DNA of 64,000 nucleotides from Rossellomorea vietnamensis (GTDB lineage Bacteria; Bacillota; Bacilli; Bacillales; Bacillaceae_B): NCBI RefSeq assembly GCF_008180615.1, contig NZ_VTEH01000004.1, forward strand, positions 86,329-150,328. Direction: 5' to 3'. Below the pieces are notes generated by a model. It was given only the letters and a program-made list of their open reading frames with translations, was not told where the DNA came from and did no database searches. The position numbers and the translations under genes were made by a program. Below, piece by piece: positions 35,560 to 44,500 of the stretch (position 1 is the stretch's first letter; each line of letters opens with the position of its first letter).

Positions 35560-38500
35560 TTGAATCTGAGAAAAAGTTTTATTTTTGTAGTAATGTTTTT
35601 CATGTTGCTTTCGAATGTTTCTCTAGCCAATGGACTGCCGGAAAGGGAAGCTCAACCAAACAATAAAAAGAATAATTCTACTATCAAGGAAACTAGTGAA
35701 GAACAATATGAAGATAATGATATTGTTCGAGTAATAGTTGAGTTGGAAAGTGCTCCTGCTATTGAATATGCTCAAGAAGCAGGGTTGTCTTATAGTGAAT
35801 TAACAAGTGAAAAAAAGGGAAGTTTGAAAAATTCACTATTGAAGGAACAACAAGCTGTTAAATCCCAATTAAAATCTAAGAATATCAGTGTTGAGTATAA
35901 AAACAACTTTACTACTGTATTTAATGGATTTAGCGGGGAGACTGAATTCGGTAATCTAACTGAAGTTAAAAGTTTACCACAGGTTAAGGAAGTACATATT
36001 TCTCATGAATATGAGCGTCCTGAAGAGCAGCCTGACATGGTTTACAGTAAAGAACTAGTTGAGGCTCAAAAGACTTGGCAGAATTATGGTTATGATGGAG
36101 AAGGTATGGTTGTAGGAATCATTGACACGGGTGTAGATCCAAGTCATAAAGATATGATTCTTAGCGCTGATACAACGCCTGAAATAACTGAGCTAGCAGT
36201 GAACAAGTTTGTCGGTCAAGCACATATAGAGGGAAAATACTTTACTGAGAAAGTTCCATTTGGTTATAACTATGCTGACCAGAATAATGAAATTTTAGAT
36301 TTAGGACCTGGAGCTTCTCATCATGGAATGCACGTTGCTGGTACAGTTGCAGCAAATGGTGATGAAGAAAATGGCGGTATAAAAGGTGTTGCTCCAGAAG
36401 CTCAGCTTCTAGCTCTTAAAGTATTTGGCAATGATCCTGAAATGCCTTCTACTTGGAGTGACATCTATGTAAAAGCTATTGATGATTCGATAGAATTAGG
36501 AGCAGATGTATTGAACATGAGCTTAGGTTCAACTGCTGCATTTGTAAGATCTGAAGATCCAGAGCAGCAAGCCATTGCAAGAGCTGTAGAAAATGGCGTT
36601 CTTATGGCTATCTCTGCAGGTAACTCCGCACACCTTGGTAACGGATGGTCAAACCCTTATGCTTCAAATCCGGATGTTGGGGTTGTAGGTTCTCCTGGAC
36701 TTTCTACGGATTCTTTACAAGTTGCTTCTCTTGAAAATCAAAAGATCCAAGTTGATGGTTTCCAAGTTAAGTTAGATGGAGAAGTATATAAGACAATCGG
36801 GTATAAAAAGCAAGATACACCACTAATGTTGGATCTTTTCAAGAATAAAGAAATGGAAGTAGTTTATGTTGGCGACGGACAACCAGATAAGTATGAAGAT
36901 AAAGATGTTGAAGGTAAAATAGTATTTGTAGTAAGAACCGGAGGCTTCTTCTATGCGCAAATTGAAGCTGCTGCTGAGGCAGCAGGAGCCGCAGGTGTTA
37001 TTGTCAGAGGTGCGGAAGGTCACGGGGATTATGTAAGTATGGCTTTAGACAGCCCTACTATTCCTATGGTTTCATTAAGCATCTCTGATGGAAATGATTT
37101 GTTGGAAAAAGTAACAACGGAAGGTAAAGATTTTTCTGTGATTTTTGATGGTTCGATGATTGCGGCTAATAACCCTGCAGCTGGAACACTGTCTGCTTTC
37201 ACTTCATGGGGAGTTACGCCTAACTTAGACTTCAAACCGGAAATCACAGCACCAGGTGGGCAGATTTATTCCACACTTCAAAATGATCAATACGGTATTA
37301 TGAGTGGTACATCAATGGCTGCTCCGCATGTTGCTGGTGGTTCAGCCCTAGTAACACAACGTGTTGAAAAAGACTTTGCTGGAGTAACAGGTTTTGATAA
37401 AGTTCAGCTCTCTAAAAATATTTTAATGAACACTGCCGCTCCTGTTATCGATAAAGGATTGGTGAATGACTACTTCGGATGGGACCTTCCTTATTCTCCA
37501 AGACGTCAAGGTGCAGGTGTAATGCAGCTACATGCCGCAATGAGCACGCCTGTAGTTGTGACTGAAACCGGTTCTTCTGAAGGTAAAGTAGCACTTAGAG
37601 AAATTGGAAATATTACAACATTTAACCTGAGTGCAGAAAACTTTAGCTCTGAAGCAGTAAATTATGATTTAACAGCTAACGTTCAAACCGATTTTGCTGC
37701 AGAAAGTCTCCTTGGTTATGCGGCCGACGGTTTGGAAGCACAAAAAATTATTGATTCAACTGTGAAGTTCACAGTTAATGGTGAGGAAGTAACTTCAGTA
37801 AATATTCCTGCTAATGGCTCTGTGGATTTCCAAGTTGAAGTAGATGTGACGAATGCTAAGGTTCTAGCTGATGATTTGGTAACACCAGTAGCAATTGATG
37901 AAGTATTCGAAAATGGATACTTTGTTGAAGGATTTGTTTCATTAACTTCTAATGAATTGGTTTCTACGATGAATACAAATGCTACAGAAGCTAATTCTGT
38001 TTCAGAAGGAATTTATATCGGTGGAGAAGTAAACAAATATTATTCTTTGCTTGAATTTATGAACAGTTCTAATAAAGCAGAAGAGTTGAACGCTGCAGGG
38101 CTTGAAAATGTTAAGTTGTATCAAGAAGGTAAAATTGCTTCTGCATCTGATATTCTTGTTGATGGTGGATGGATTGCTGCTCAAGAAGATTATCAAGTAG
38201 GTGATCTGGCTGGAACATATACAAAGGTTGATGGTACTACTTACCAACCTGAACAGCCTGAATTTGTTGAAAAAGAAATTCACCCTGAACTTACAGTACC
38301 ATTTGTTGGATTTAAAGGTGATTGGGGCGCGGCACCAATCGTTGATGGATCTGTTTATGAAGGAGCAGATAGTTTCTATGGGGCTACAGGCCTAGTAGCA
38401 AGAGATGGTGTAGCAGAAAATGGATCTCAAAATTATAGTTACCTAGGTTACAACCCTGCAAATGGTAACTTCAGCGAGGACGTTATAGCTATTTCACCTA

Positions 38501-39621
38501 ATGGGGATGACGTTCAAGAAGAAGCAATCCCAATTGTTTCTTTCTTGAGAAATGCTAGTCTTGTAGAGTATAACGTACTTGATGAAAATGGAGAATTCCT
38601 GCGTAAACTGCGTAGTGAATATGATGTTCGTAAGCATTATTACGATGGCGGTGCTGCAAGCAACTATTCATTATCTCCTGTTAGAGAATGGGATGGAACA
38701 ATCAAAGGTGAATTAGTGGAAGATGGTACTTACTACTACGAAATCAAGTCTACTTTAGACTTTACTGGAAAAGAAGCTCAATCTAAGAAATTCAAAGTAG
38801 TTGTCGATACAGTCGCTCCAACTGTAAGCGCGACTTTTGAGAATGAAACTTTAAACATTGATTACCAAGACCAAGGTATCGGTTCTGGTTATATTGATGT
38901 CCTTGTAAATGGTGAGTCTGTTCTTGAAGCACCTCTATCAAGCGAGACTGATGAGTACAAGATGTCTGGTATTTCTCCTTATGGTGCAATTGTTGAAGTT
39001 GTAGCATATGACTTTGCTGGTAACACTTCTTCATACACAATTGAAGGTGCTGGAGATACAACGATCCCTGCGATTATTGCAACGACTCCAGATGCACTTG
39101 GTGTATATGGGACTAGTGAAGTAGAAGTAGCTGGTTACGTAACAGATGGAAGTGAAATCACTTCTTTTACTATCGATGGTGAAGAGGTAACTCTTACAGA
39201 AGGCGAAGATGGGAAATGGTTATTCTCTAAGACGTTGACACTTCAAGACGGAGTTCACAAAATCTCTATTGCTGGTGAAGATCAGAAAGGTAACAAGATT
39301 GAATTTAAGAGGACAATTTTTGTTGACACAACTGCAGCAGAAATCACTGTAAACTCTGCACTAGAAGTAGCTAGCGATGCTACTACTTATGAATTGGATC
39401 TAACTCTTTCTGATAACTTTGAAGAAGTACGTCTATTCATTGATGGCAGTGAAGAGTATTACAATGCTCTGGCTGAGCCTTATGTAATGGAAGGTTTCAC
39501 TCACAACTTCACTAAAACTGTTGAGCTTGAAGAAGGAACTAACACGTTTGTTGTAGAAGTTGAGGATCTTGCAGGACATGTAACAACAAAAACTGTTACT
39601 GTAACAAGAGCTGCTGAATAA
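35560..39621 (+). CDS. Large Vpr/lactocepin-like subtilase with PA domain and internal [DE]GIYIGG module
   Basis: 1353 residues; TTG start with AAGGAAGGG upstream. Signal peptide is 1-23, then an I9 propeptide (about 50-150). The S8 domain has Asp189 (IIDTGVD), His255 (SHHGMHVAG), Asn in ISAGNSAH and Ser585 (MSGTSMAAPHVAGG). A PA domain (about 430-520) is inserted between Asn and Ser. An Fn3-like domain follows (about 670-800), then the [DE]GIYIGG module (about 815-900), a region with VIAISPNGDDVQEEA, and three or more Ig-like beta domains to the C-terminus. It lacks SLH and LPXTG anchors. Codon use resembles the S-layer gene, suggesting high expression. It is the family type that degrades extracellular proteins; substrate unknown. 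Confidence 0.9.
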   Translation: MNLRKSFIFVVMFFMLLSNVSLANGLPEREAQPNNKKNNSTIKETSEEQYEDNDIVRVIVELESAPAIEYAQEAGLSYSELTSEKKGSLKNSLLKEQQAVKSQLKSKNISVEYKNNFTTVFNGFSGETEFGNLTEVKSLPQVKEVHISHEYERPEEQPDMVYSKELVEAQKTWQNYGYDGEGMVVGIIDTGVDPSHKDMILSADTTPEITELAVNKFVGQAHIEGKYFTEKVPFGYNYADQNNEILDLGPGASHHGMHVAGTVAANGDEENGGIKGVAPEAQLLALKVFGNDPEMPSTWSDIYVKAIDDSIELGADVLNMSLGSTAAFVRSEDPEQQAIARAVENGVLMAISAGNSAHLGNGWSNPYASNPDVGVVGSPGLSTDSLQVASLENQKIQVDGFQVKLDGEVYKTIGYKKQDTPLMLDLFKNKEMEVVYVGDGQPDKYEDKDVEGKIVFVVRTGGFFYAQIEAAAEAAGAAGVIVRGAEGHGDYVSMALDSPTIPMVSLSISDGNDLLEKVTTEGKDFSVIFDGSMIAANNPAAGTLSAFTSWGVTPNLDFKPEITAPGGQIYSTLQNDQYGIMSGTSMAAPHVAGGSALVTQRVEKDFAGVTGFDKVQLSKNILMNTAAPVIDKGLVNDYFGWDLPYSPRRQGAGVMQLHAAMSTPVVVTETGSSEGKVALREIGNITTFNLSAENFSSEAVNYDLTANVQTDFAAESLLGYAADGLEAQKIIDSTVKFTVNGEEVTSVNIPANGSVDFQVEVDVTNAKVLADDLVTPVAIDEVFENGYFVEGFVSLTSNELVSTMNTNATEANSVSEGIYIGGEVNKYYSLLEFMNSSNKAEELNAAGLENVKLYQEGKIASASDILVDGGWIAAQEDYQVGDLAGTYTKVDGTTYQPEQPEFVEKEIHPELTVPFVGFKGDWGAAPIVDGSVYEGADSFYGATGLVARDGVAENGSQNYSYLGYNPANGNFSEDVIAISPNGDDVQEEAIPIVSFLRNASLVEYNVLDENGEFLRKLRSEYDVRKHYYDGGAASNYSLSPVREWDGTIKGELVEDGTYYYEIKSTLDFTGKEAQSKKFKVVVDTVAPTVSATFENETLNIDYQDQGIGSGYIDVLVNGESVLEAPLSSETDEYKMSGISPYGAIVEVVAYDFAGNTSSYTIEGAGDTTIPAIIATTPDALGVYGTSEVEVAGYVTDGSEITSFTIDGEEVTLTEGEDGKWLFSKTLTLQDGVHKISIAGEDQKGNKIEFKRTIFVDTTAAEITVNSALEVASDATTYELDLTLSDNFEEVRLFIDGSEEYYNALAEPYVMEGFTHNFTKTVELEEGTNTFVVEVEDLAGHVTTKTVTVTRAAE

Positions 39622-39627
39622 TTAAGG

Positions 39628-39661
39628 AAAGACAGGAGAATTTAATTCTCCTGTCTTTTTT
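39628..39661 (+). terminator. Terminator after the 1353-aa subtilase
   Basis: AAAGACAGGAGAATT pairs perfectly with AATTCTCCTGTCTTT and is followed by further T residues. Confidence 0.92.
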
Positions 39662-39693
39662 ATTAATAACCTAAACTTAATCGCACACCCCAA

Positions 39694-39725
39694 TAAAAAA
39701 AGCAACTGCGCAGCTGCCTTTTTTC
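39694..39725 (-). terminator. Terminator after slaP
   Basis: On the minus strand a stem of AGGCAGCTGC with GCAGTTGCTT is followed by a run of seven T. The other end overlaps the slaP stop. Confidence 0.75.
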
Positions 39726-40617
39726 ATTTAATGATTTTTATGCCCCATACACTATAATCAGGGTTGGATTTTTTTTTCATGTCTTTTGGAAATACAAAGG
39801 ACCAAGGGGTAGAAGCATTTGCTTCAAGTTCAAAGTCACTTAAATTAAATACTCCTTCTGCCACCACTTCTTTTTTAGCATCCAATACAGCAATTGTTAA
39901 TTGTCTTATCAGCAGATTTTTTCGCTGGCCATTTCTTAACAATCCTGTTATATGAAGGGACCCATCTTCTAAATCTTTAGCGGCTAAACCAATAACATTA
40001 AACTCTTTTTCTTTTAAAGGTGGGAGACCCTCAACAATTTGCTCAAGTTGCTCCTGCTGTTCACTAGGCATTTGTTTTTTCCAAGATTCATCTAAAACCA
40101 AGCGATGTGTTTGGAATCTTTGTATATTAAAAGCTAGTGTCCATTTTTCACTAGGAATATCGTGAGTCCTAAAGCTATCTTTTTCGAATATAAACTGCCA
40201 AGGTCTGCTGCTTCTGGCAGGTATTTGACCAATGGCGTTCAAATCAAATTCTTGGGTGGCAAGAACATTCTTCTTTTCATCTAGGAGAAAAAGTTCAACC
40301 TCTTCAAAGACGATAGGAGCAGGGAGGCCGTTCCTAACAAAAGAATTCACCAATACCTTCTCTTCTGTCTGTACTAATTCTACTCCAGAGAGGACGACCT
40401 GATTTGATTTAACGGGTGTTAAATCGTTATTCAAGAAGCGATATACATATTCATCTTCTTTGGATAAATTCCATGAGGGATGGAATGACAATTCTGTTTC
40501 TATTTCTCTAATTTCACCTTCATTCTTAGTGTTGAATAATTCCTCAGATGACACCGCACTGTCCTTGCCGTATTTCTTAATTTGCCCTCTTTTTTTATTT
40601 CGAAAAAATGGAAGCAT
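39724..40617 (-). CDS. slaP: Accessory Sec system S-layer assembly protein SlaP
   Basis: 297 residues, no signal peptide, no membrane helix: a soluble cytoplasmic protein. It contains two copies of a beta-rich module (about 45-155 and 185-297), each with a conserved pattern: LVNSFVRNGLPAPI / ITGLLRNGQRKNLL, then ARSSRPWQFIFEKD / ANASTPWSFVFPKD. This twin-module layout and the location directly behind secA2 match SlaP, which works with SecA2 for S-layer secretion in Bacillus anthracis. ATG 40617 is chosen because AAGGAG is eight bases upstream; a GTG at 40626 overlaps it. A SlaQ homologue is not visible here. Confidence 0.9.
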   Translation of the reverse strand: MLPFFRNKKRGQIKKYGKDSAVSSEELFNTKNEGEIREIETELSFHPSWNLSKEDEYVYRFLNNDLTPVKSNQVVLSGVELVQTEEKVLVNSFVRNGLPAPIVFEEVELFLLDEKKNVLATQEFDLNAIGQIPARSSRPWQFIFEKDSFRTHDIPSEKWTLAFNIQRFQTHRLVLDESWKKQMPSEQQEQLEQIVEGLPPLKEKEFNVIGLAAKDLEDGSLHITGLLRNGQRKNLLIRQLTIAVLDAKKEVVAEGVFNLSDFELEANASTPWSFVFPKDMKKKSNPDYSVWGIKIIK

Positions 40618-40629
40618 GCTAGTCACTCC

Positions 40630-42993
40630 TTATTCTGATATTGTTGAAGCTTGTTTAATATAAGAAACAGCGTTTATTGAAATTTCATATTCTAGCGAAT
40701 GGTAAGCATCTGTAAATAGCTCAAGGCCCTCTCTTTGATAAATTCTCATTGGGTCTTCTTGTTGATAGTACCTTAAACCTATACCTTCTTTTAATCTATT
40801 CATATTTTCAATATGTTTGGTCCAGCGCTTATCAAGGGCCCCAATCATAAAGTGCTTTACGAAGTCTAGAACATTTTCAGTATCTAGAGCTGCAGTAATG
40901 TTCTCTATCGTTGAATTTAGAGCAGGCGTTATCGGTTCCAAGACATCTTCTTTGGTTAGAAGCTCAGTTTTAAAGGTTACGATGTTATCAGTCAGTAATT
41001 CATTCACCTGGTTAAGTATCCGCTCTATTTGCCATTCCTCAGGCAAAAGTTCTTCTGAACAATTACTATTCACTATGTTATCGATCGTACTCGTAAGCAT
41101 AGACCTTAATGTATTGAGAATGACCTTCTTGTTATTTGTGAGCAGCTTATTTCTTAAGTCATAGATAATATTACGCTGCTCGTTGATAACATCATCCAGT
41201 TTCAGGTTATACTCCCGGTAGGAATAATTAGCTCCTTCAACAATTCTTTGGGTTCTTTCGACAAACTCTGAGATATTATTGTTGAGAACGAGGGAATGAG
41301 AATCTAACTTTAATTTCTTTTCCATCTTATATAAGTCATCTTTAGCGTATCTCCTGAACATATCATCTTCTAAAGAGATAATGAACTGGGTAGATCCCGG
41401 ATCACCTTGTCTTCCAGACCGGCCCCTTAGTTGATTATCAATTCTGCGACTTTCATGTTTTTCAGTTCCGATTACATGCAGCCCGCCCAGTTCGGGTACC
41501 CCTTCTCCCAGCATAATATCTGTGCCTCTTCCGGCCATATTCGTGGCAATAGTTATTTGCCCTCTTTGACCGGCATTCGAAATTAATTGGACTTCCTGTT
41601 CAACACTCTTTGCATTTAGAAGTTCAAAGGGCAGTCCCGCTTCTGTTAAATATCCTGCTACCTGCTCTGACTGAAGGATAGATGTTGTTCCAATTAATAC
41701 AGGCTGTCCTTTTTTGTAAGAGGAATTGACTTGTTCAATCAACTCTTTATATTTTTCAGCTTTATATTTATAAACTTTGTCTTTCAAATCAGTGCGTATT
41801 TTTGGTTTGTTTGTTGGAATTTGTACTACTTCCATTCCATAAACTTCCCTAAACTCTTTCTCCTCAGTTTTTGCAGTGCCAGTCATCCCTGAAAGGGTGG
41901 GGTACATTCTAAAATAGTTCTGTATAGTAATTTGAGCCTGTGTTTTATTCTCTGGAGTAATTTCAACTCCCTCTTTAGATTCAAGGGCCTGATGCAGTCC
42001 ATCACTTAAAGACCGGCCTTCCATTATTCGGCCTGTGAACATATCAACTAATTTAATTTCACCATCTTGAACAATATAGTCTACGTCTTTATGAAACATG
42101 ACATTTGCTCTTACCGCTTGTATAACATAATGATACAAGGTCTGGTGTTCCAAGTCATACAGATTATCGACCCCAAAAGCCTTTTCAACCTTCTCAATAC
42201 CTGTATCGGTCAAACTGGTTGCTTTAGTTTCTTCATCATATTCAAAATCGACTTCAACTTCAAAGCGCTTGGCGAGCTTCGAGGCAATAAAATACAGGTT
42301 TTTGCTTGACTTTACTTTTCCTGCAATTATTAAAGGAGTCTTGGCCTCGTCAATCAAAACACTGTCGATTTCATCGATGATTGCATAGTGGTAGGGGCGC
42401 TGAACTTTATCGGCTGAATTCCTGCACATATTATCACGAAGAAAGTCAAATCCAAACTCAGTTCCTAAACCATATGTTATATCTGCTAGATAGGACTGTT
42501 TTTTCTGTTCTGGTTCAATATTGGGGACATTTAGGCCCACTGAAAGACCAAGAAACTCATGGATTTTACCGATTTTTTCTTTATCACGTCTTGCCAGGTA
42601 TTCGTTGACCGTAATAACATGAACACCTTTGCCTTCTAAAGCCCGAACATACGTAGGAAAAGAGGCTACTAGTGTTTTTCCTTCTCCTGTAGCCATTTCT
42701 GAGATATTTCCTTCAACAATCGCAAGTCCTCCTATTAGTTGAACATCATAGGGCCTCATGTTTAAGACTCTCTTGGAAGCTTCTCTTACTACAGCAAAGG
42801 CATCAATTGTAATATCCTCTATAGATTTACCGCTCTGTAAAAGCTCTTTAAATACGTTGGTCATATTTTGTAGTTGTTGATCAGTAAAAGACTTATATTT
42901 ATCTTCTAGACTATTAATCTCATTTACCATCTTAAAGTAACGGCGTAAATATCGATATGAGTTATCCGTGGCTCTTGTTAGTAGTTTTATCAT
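40630..42993 (-). CDS. secA2: Accessory Sec translocase ATPase SecA2 (Bacillus type)
   Basis: 787-residue SecA paralogue. Walker A is MATGEGKT (100-107), Walker B-type IIDEID has Asp207/Glu208, and TNMAGRGTDIMLGEG and ESRRIDNQLRGRSGRQGDPG are the helicase motor motifs. It lacks the C-terminal Cys-rich zinc-binding tail of housekeeping SecA, as expected for SecA2. In Bacillus anthracis SecA2 exports the S-layer proteins together with SlaP, so the likely cargo is the S-layer protein and perhaps the large proteases nearby. GGAGAGAAG lies ahead of the ATG. slaP follows after a short gap in the same operon. Confidence 0.95.
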   Translation of the reverse strand: MIKLLTRATDNSYRYLRRYFKMVNEINSLEDKYKSFTDQQLQNMTNVFKELLQSGKSIEDITIDAFAVVREASKRVLNMRPYDVQLIGGLAIVEGNISEMATGEGKTLVASFPTYVRALEGKGVHVITVNEYLARRDKEKIGKIHEFLGLSVGLNVPNIEPEQKKQSYLADITYGLGTEFGFDFLRDNMCRNSADKVQRPYHYAIIDEIDSVLIDEAKTPLIIAGKVKSSKNLYFIASKLAKRFEVEVDFEYDEETKATSLTDTGIEKVEKAFGVDNLYDLEHQTLYHYVIQAVRANVMFHKDVDYIVQDGEIKLVDMFTGRIMEGRSLSDGLHQALESKEGVEITPENKTQAQITIQNYFRMYPTLSGMTGTAKTEEKEFREVYGMEVVQIPTNKPKIRTDLKDKVYKYKAEKYKELIEQVNSSYKKGQPVLIGTTSILQSEQVAGYLTEAGLPFELLNAKSVEQEVQLISNAGQRGQITIATNMAGRGTDIMLGEGVPELGGLHVIGTEKHESRRIDNQLRGRSGRQGDPGSTQFIISLEDDMFRRYAKDDLYKMEKKLKLDSHSLVLNNNISEFVERTQRIVEGANYSYREYNLKLDDVINEQRNIIYDLRNKLLTNNKKVILNTLRSMLTSTIDNIVNSNCSEELLPEEWQIERILNQVNELLTDNIVTFKTELLTKEDVLEPITPALNSTIENITAALDTENVLDFVKHFMIGALDKRWTKHIENMNRLKEGIGLRYYQQEDPMRIYQREGLELFTDAYHSLEYEISINAVSYIKQASTISE

Positions 42994-43399
42994 TGTGTCT
43001 TCTCTCCTTATTTATAGCCAAAATAAGACATTATTAGTTAATTCTATCATTTAAAACTTAAAAAAACTATACGGGTTATAAGATGTAAAAAATTGCATGT
43101 GTATAAAATAAGACTCATAGTCTCTCTTTGTAAAAATGTTTTGCTCCTTTTTAGTATTCGAATAAAATTTCTATAAATTACATAATTGTATTTTTAATTT
43201 GAAAGTCTGGGGTTTTTCTGACTTCTTAGGCATTTCATAAGCCTTGGTGCAATTGTTTAAATTCTGTAGTTAAGTCCAAAAAGGTATTTGGGTGGTTTTG
43301 CTATTAAGAATACAGGTTAAATACAAATATAAATGTGCCATAAAGTGACATCATTAAAATACACTGAAGAGGATAAATTATAAATGGAGGAGGGGTTAC
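42994..43399. other. Divergent intergenic region, no gene seen
   Basis: About 400 bp between secA2 and the second TagO-type gene. It is AT-rich and must contain both promoters, but I could not pick a convincing hexamer pair. A strong GGAGGAGGGG ribosome binding site lies at its right end. Confidence 0.45.
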
Positions 43400-44446
43400 A
43401 TGATTTACATCACGTTGGCGGTAACATTTATTGCCTCTATACTATTAACTCCTTTAATCAAGAGGTTGGCTGTGAAGGTTGGAGCAACTGATAAGCCAAA
43501 CTATAGAAAGGTTCATGAAAGAGTCATGCCTCGTTTAGGAGGATTAGCCATATATTTGAGCTTCTTGCTTGGCATATTTTTAGTAAACCCTTCCAGTGAA
43601 TACAAGTGGAGTTTGATTTTGGGTGCTTCCATAATAATTGTGACTGGAATCATTGATGATACAAGGGAATTATCTCCAAAAGTTAAGTTGGCAGGCCAGC
43701 TTTTAGCAGCTGTGGTGGTGGTCGTATTAGGAGATATTCAAGTTCAAACTGTAAATTTACCCTTTGGAGGCCAGATTGAGCCTGGGATATTCAGCATTCC
43801 GTTAACCATTCTTTGGGTGATTGGTGTTACAAATGCCATTAATTTAATTGATGGTCTAGATGGTTTGGCAGCGGGAGTATCCGCAATCGCTTTGTTTACT
43901 ATAAGTATTATGGCTATGCTGATGGGCAATACATTTGTCATTGTGACAGCTTCCATCCTTCTGGTCAGTACAATCGGCTTTTTGTTTTACAACTTCCACC
44001 CAGCTTCCATCTTCATGGGAGATACAGGATCACTCTTCCTGGGTTTCATGATATCGGTGTTATCTTTATTGGGATTCAAGAATATAACGTTTATTTCTTT
44101 AGTCATACCGGTTATTATACTCGGTGTTCCACTTTCTGATACATTCTTTGCCATTATTAGAAGGTATGTAAATAAACAGCCTTTATCTGCACCAGACAAA
44201 TCCCACTTGCACCATTGCCTGCTTAGGATGGGCTACTCACACAGGCAGACGGTATTGATTATTTATGCCATAGCCGCCATGTTCAGTTTGGCAGCCTTGA
44301 TGTTCTCGCTTGCTACTCTATGGGGAGCACTTTTGATTGCACTGATTCTGCTTATTGCGATTGAGCTGTTCGTGGAAAGCATTGGTTTGGTTGGTACAAC
44401 CTATAAGCCCTTGTTAAGATTTTTTAAAGAGAAGAACTCAAGCTGA
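43400..44446 (+). CDS. Undecaprenyl-phosphate GlcNAc-1-phosphate transferase family (TagO/WecA), copy 2
   Basis: 348-residue paralogue of the protein at 7516-8556. The two align end to end, sharing TDKPN.RKVH, NAINLIDGLDGLAAGVS, FMGDTG.LFLGF and the long SAPDKSHLHHCLLR block, and differ mainly in loops and the C-terminus. It would start synthesis of another undecaprenyl-linked polymer or act redundantly. Its position between secA2/slaP and an LCP ligase suggests an S-layer-linked polymer. In B. anthracis a TagO paralogue is also found in the S-layer region. A very strong ribosome binding site precedes the ATG. Confidence 0.9.
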   Translation: MIYITLAVTFIASILLTPLIKRLAVKVGATDKPNYRKVHERVMPRLGGLAIYLSFLLGIFLVNPSSEYKWSLILGASIIIVTGIIDDTRELSPKVKLAGQLLAAVVVVVLGDIQVQTVNLPFGGQIEPGIFSIPLTILWVIGVTNAINLIDGLDGLAAGVSAIALFTISIMAMLMGNTFVIVTASILLVSTIGFLFYNFHPASIFMGDTGSLFLGFMISVLSLLGFKNITFISLVIPVIILGVPLSDTFFAIIRRYVNKQPLSAPDKSHLHHCLLRMGYSHRQTVLIIYAIAAMFSLAALMFSLATLWGALLIALILLIAIELFVESIGLVGTTYKPLLRFFKEKNSS

Positions 44447-44451
44447 TATAG

Positions 44452-44500
44452 AATAAAACACCTTACAGGTAGTGATTGATAACCTGTAAGGTGTTTTATT
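44452..44500. terminator. Bidirectional terminator, perfect 19-bp stem
   Basis: AATAAAACACCTTACAGGT pairs exactly with ACCTGTAAGGTGTTTTATT around an 11-base loop. It serves the converging TagO-type and LCP genes. Confidence 0.92.
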
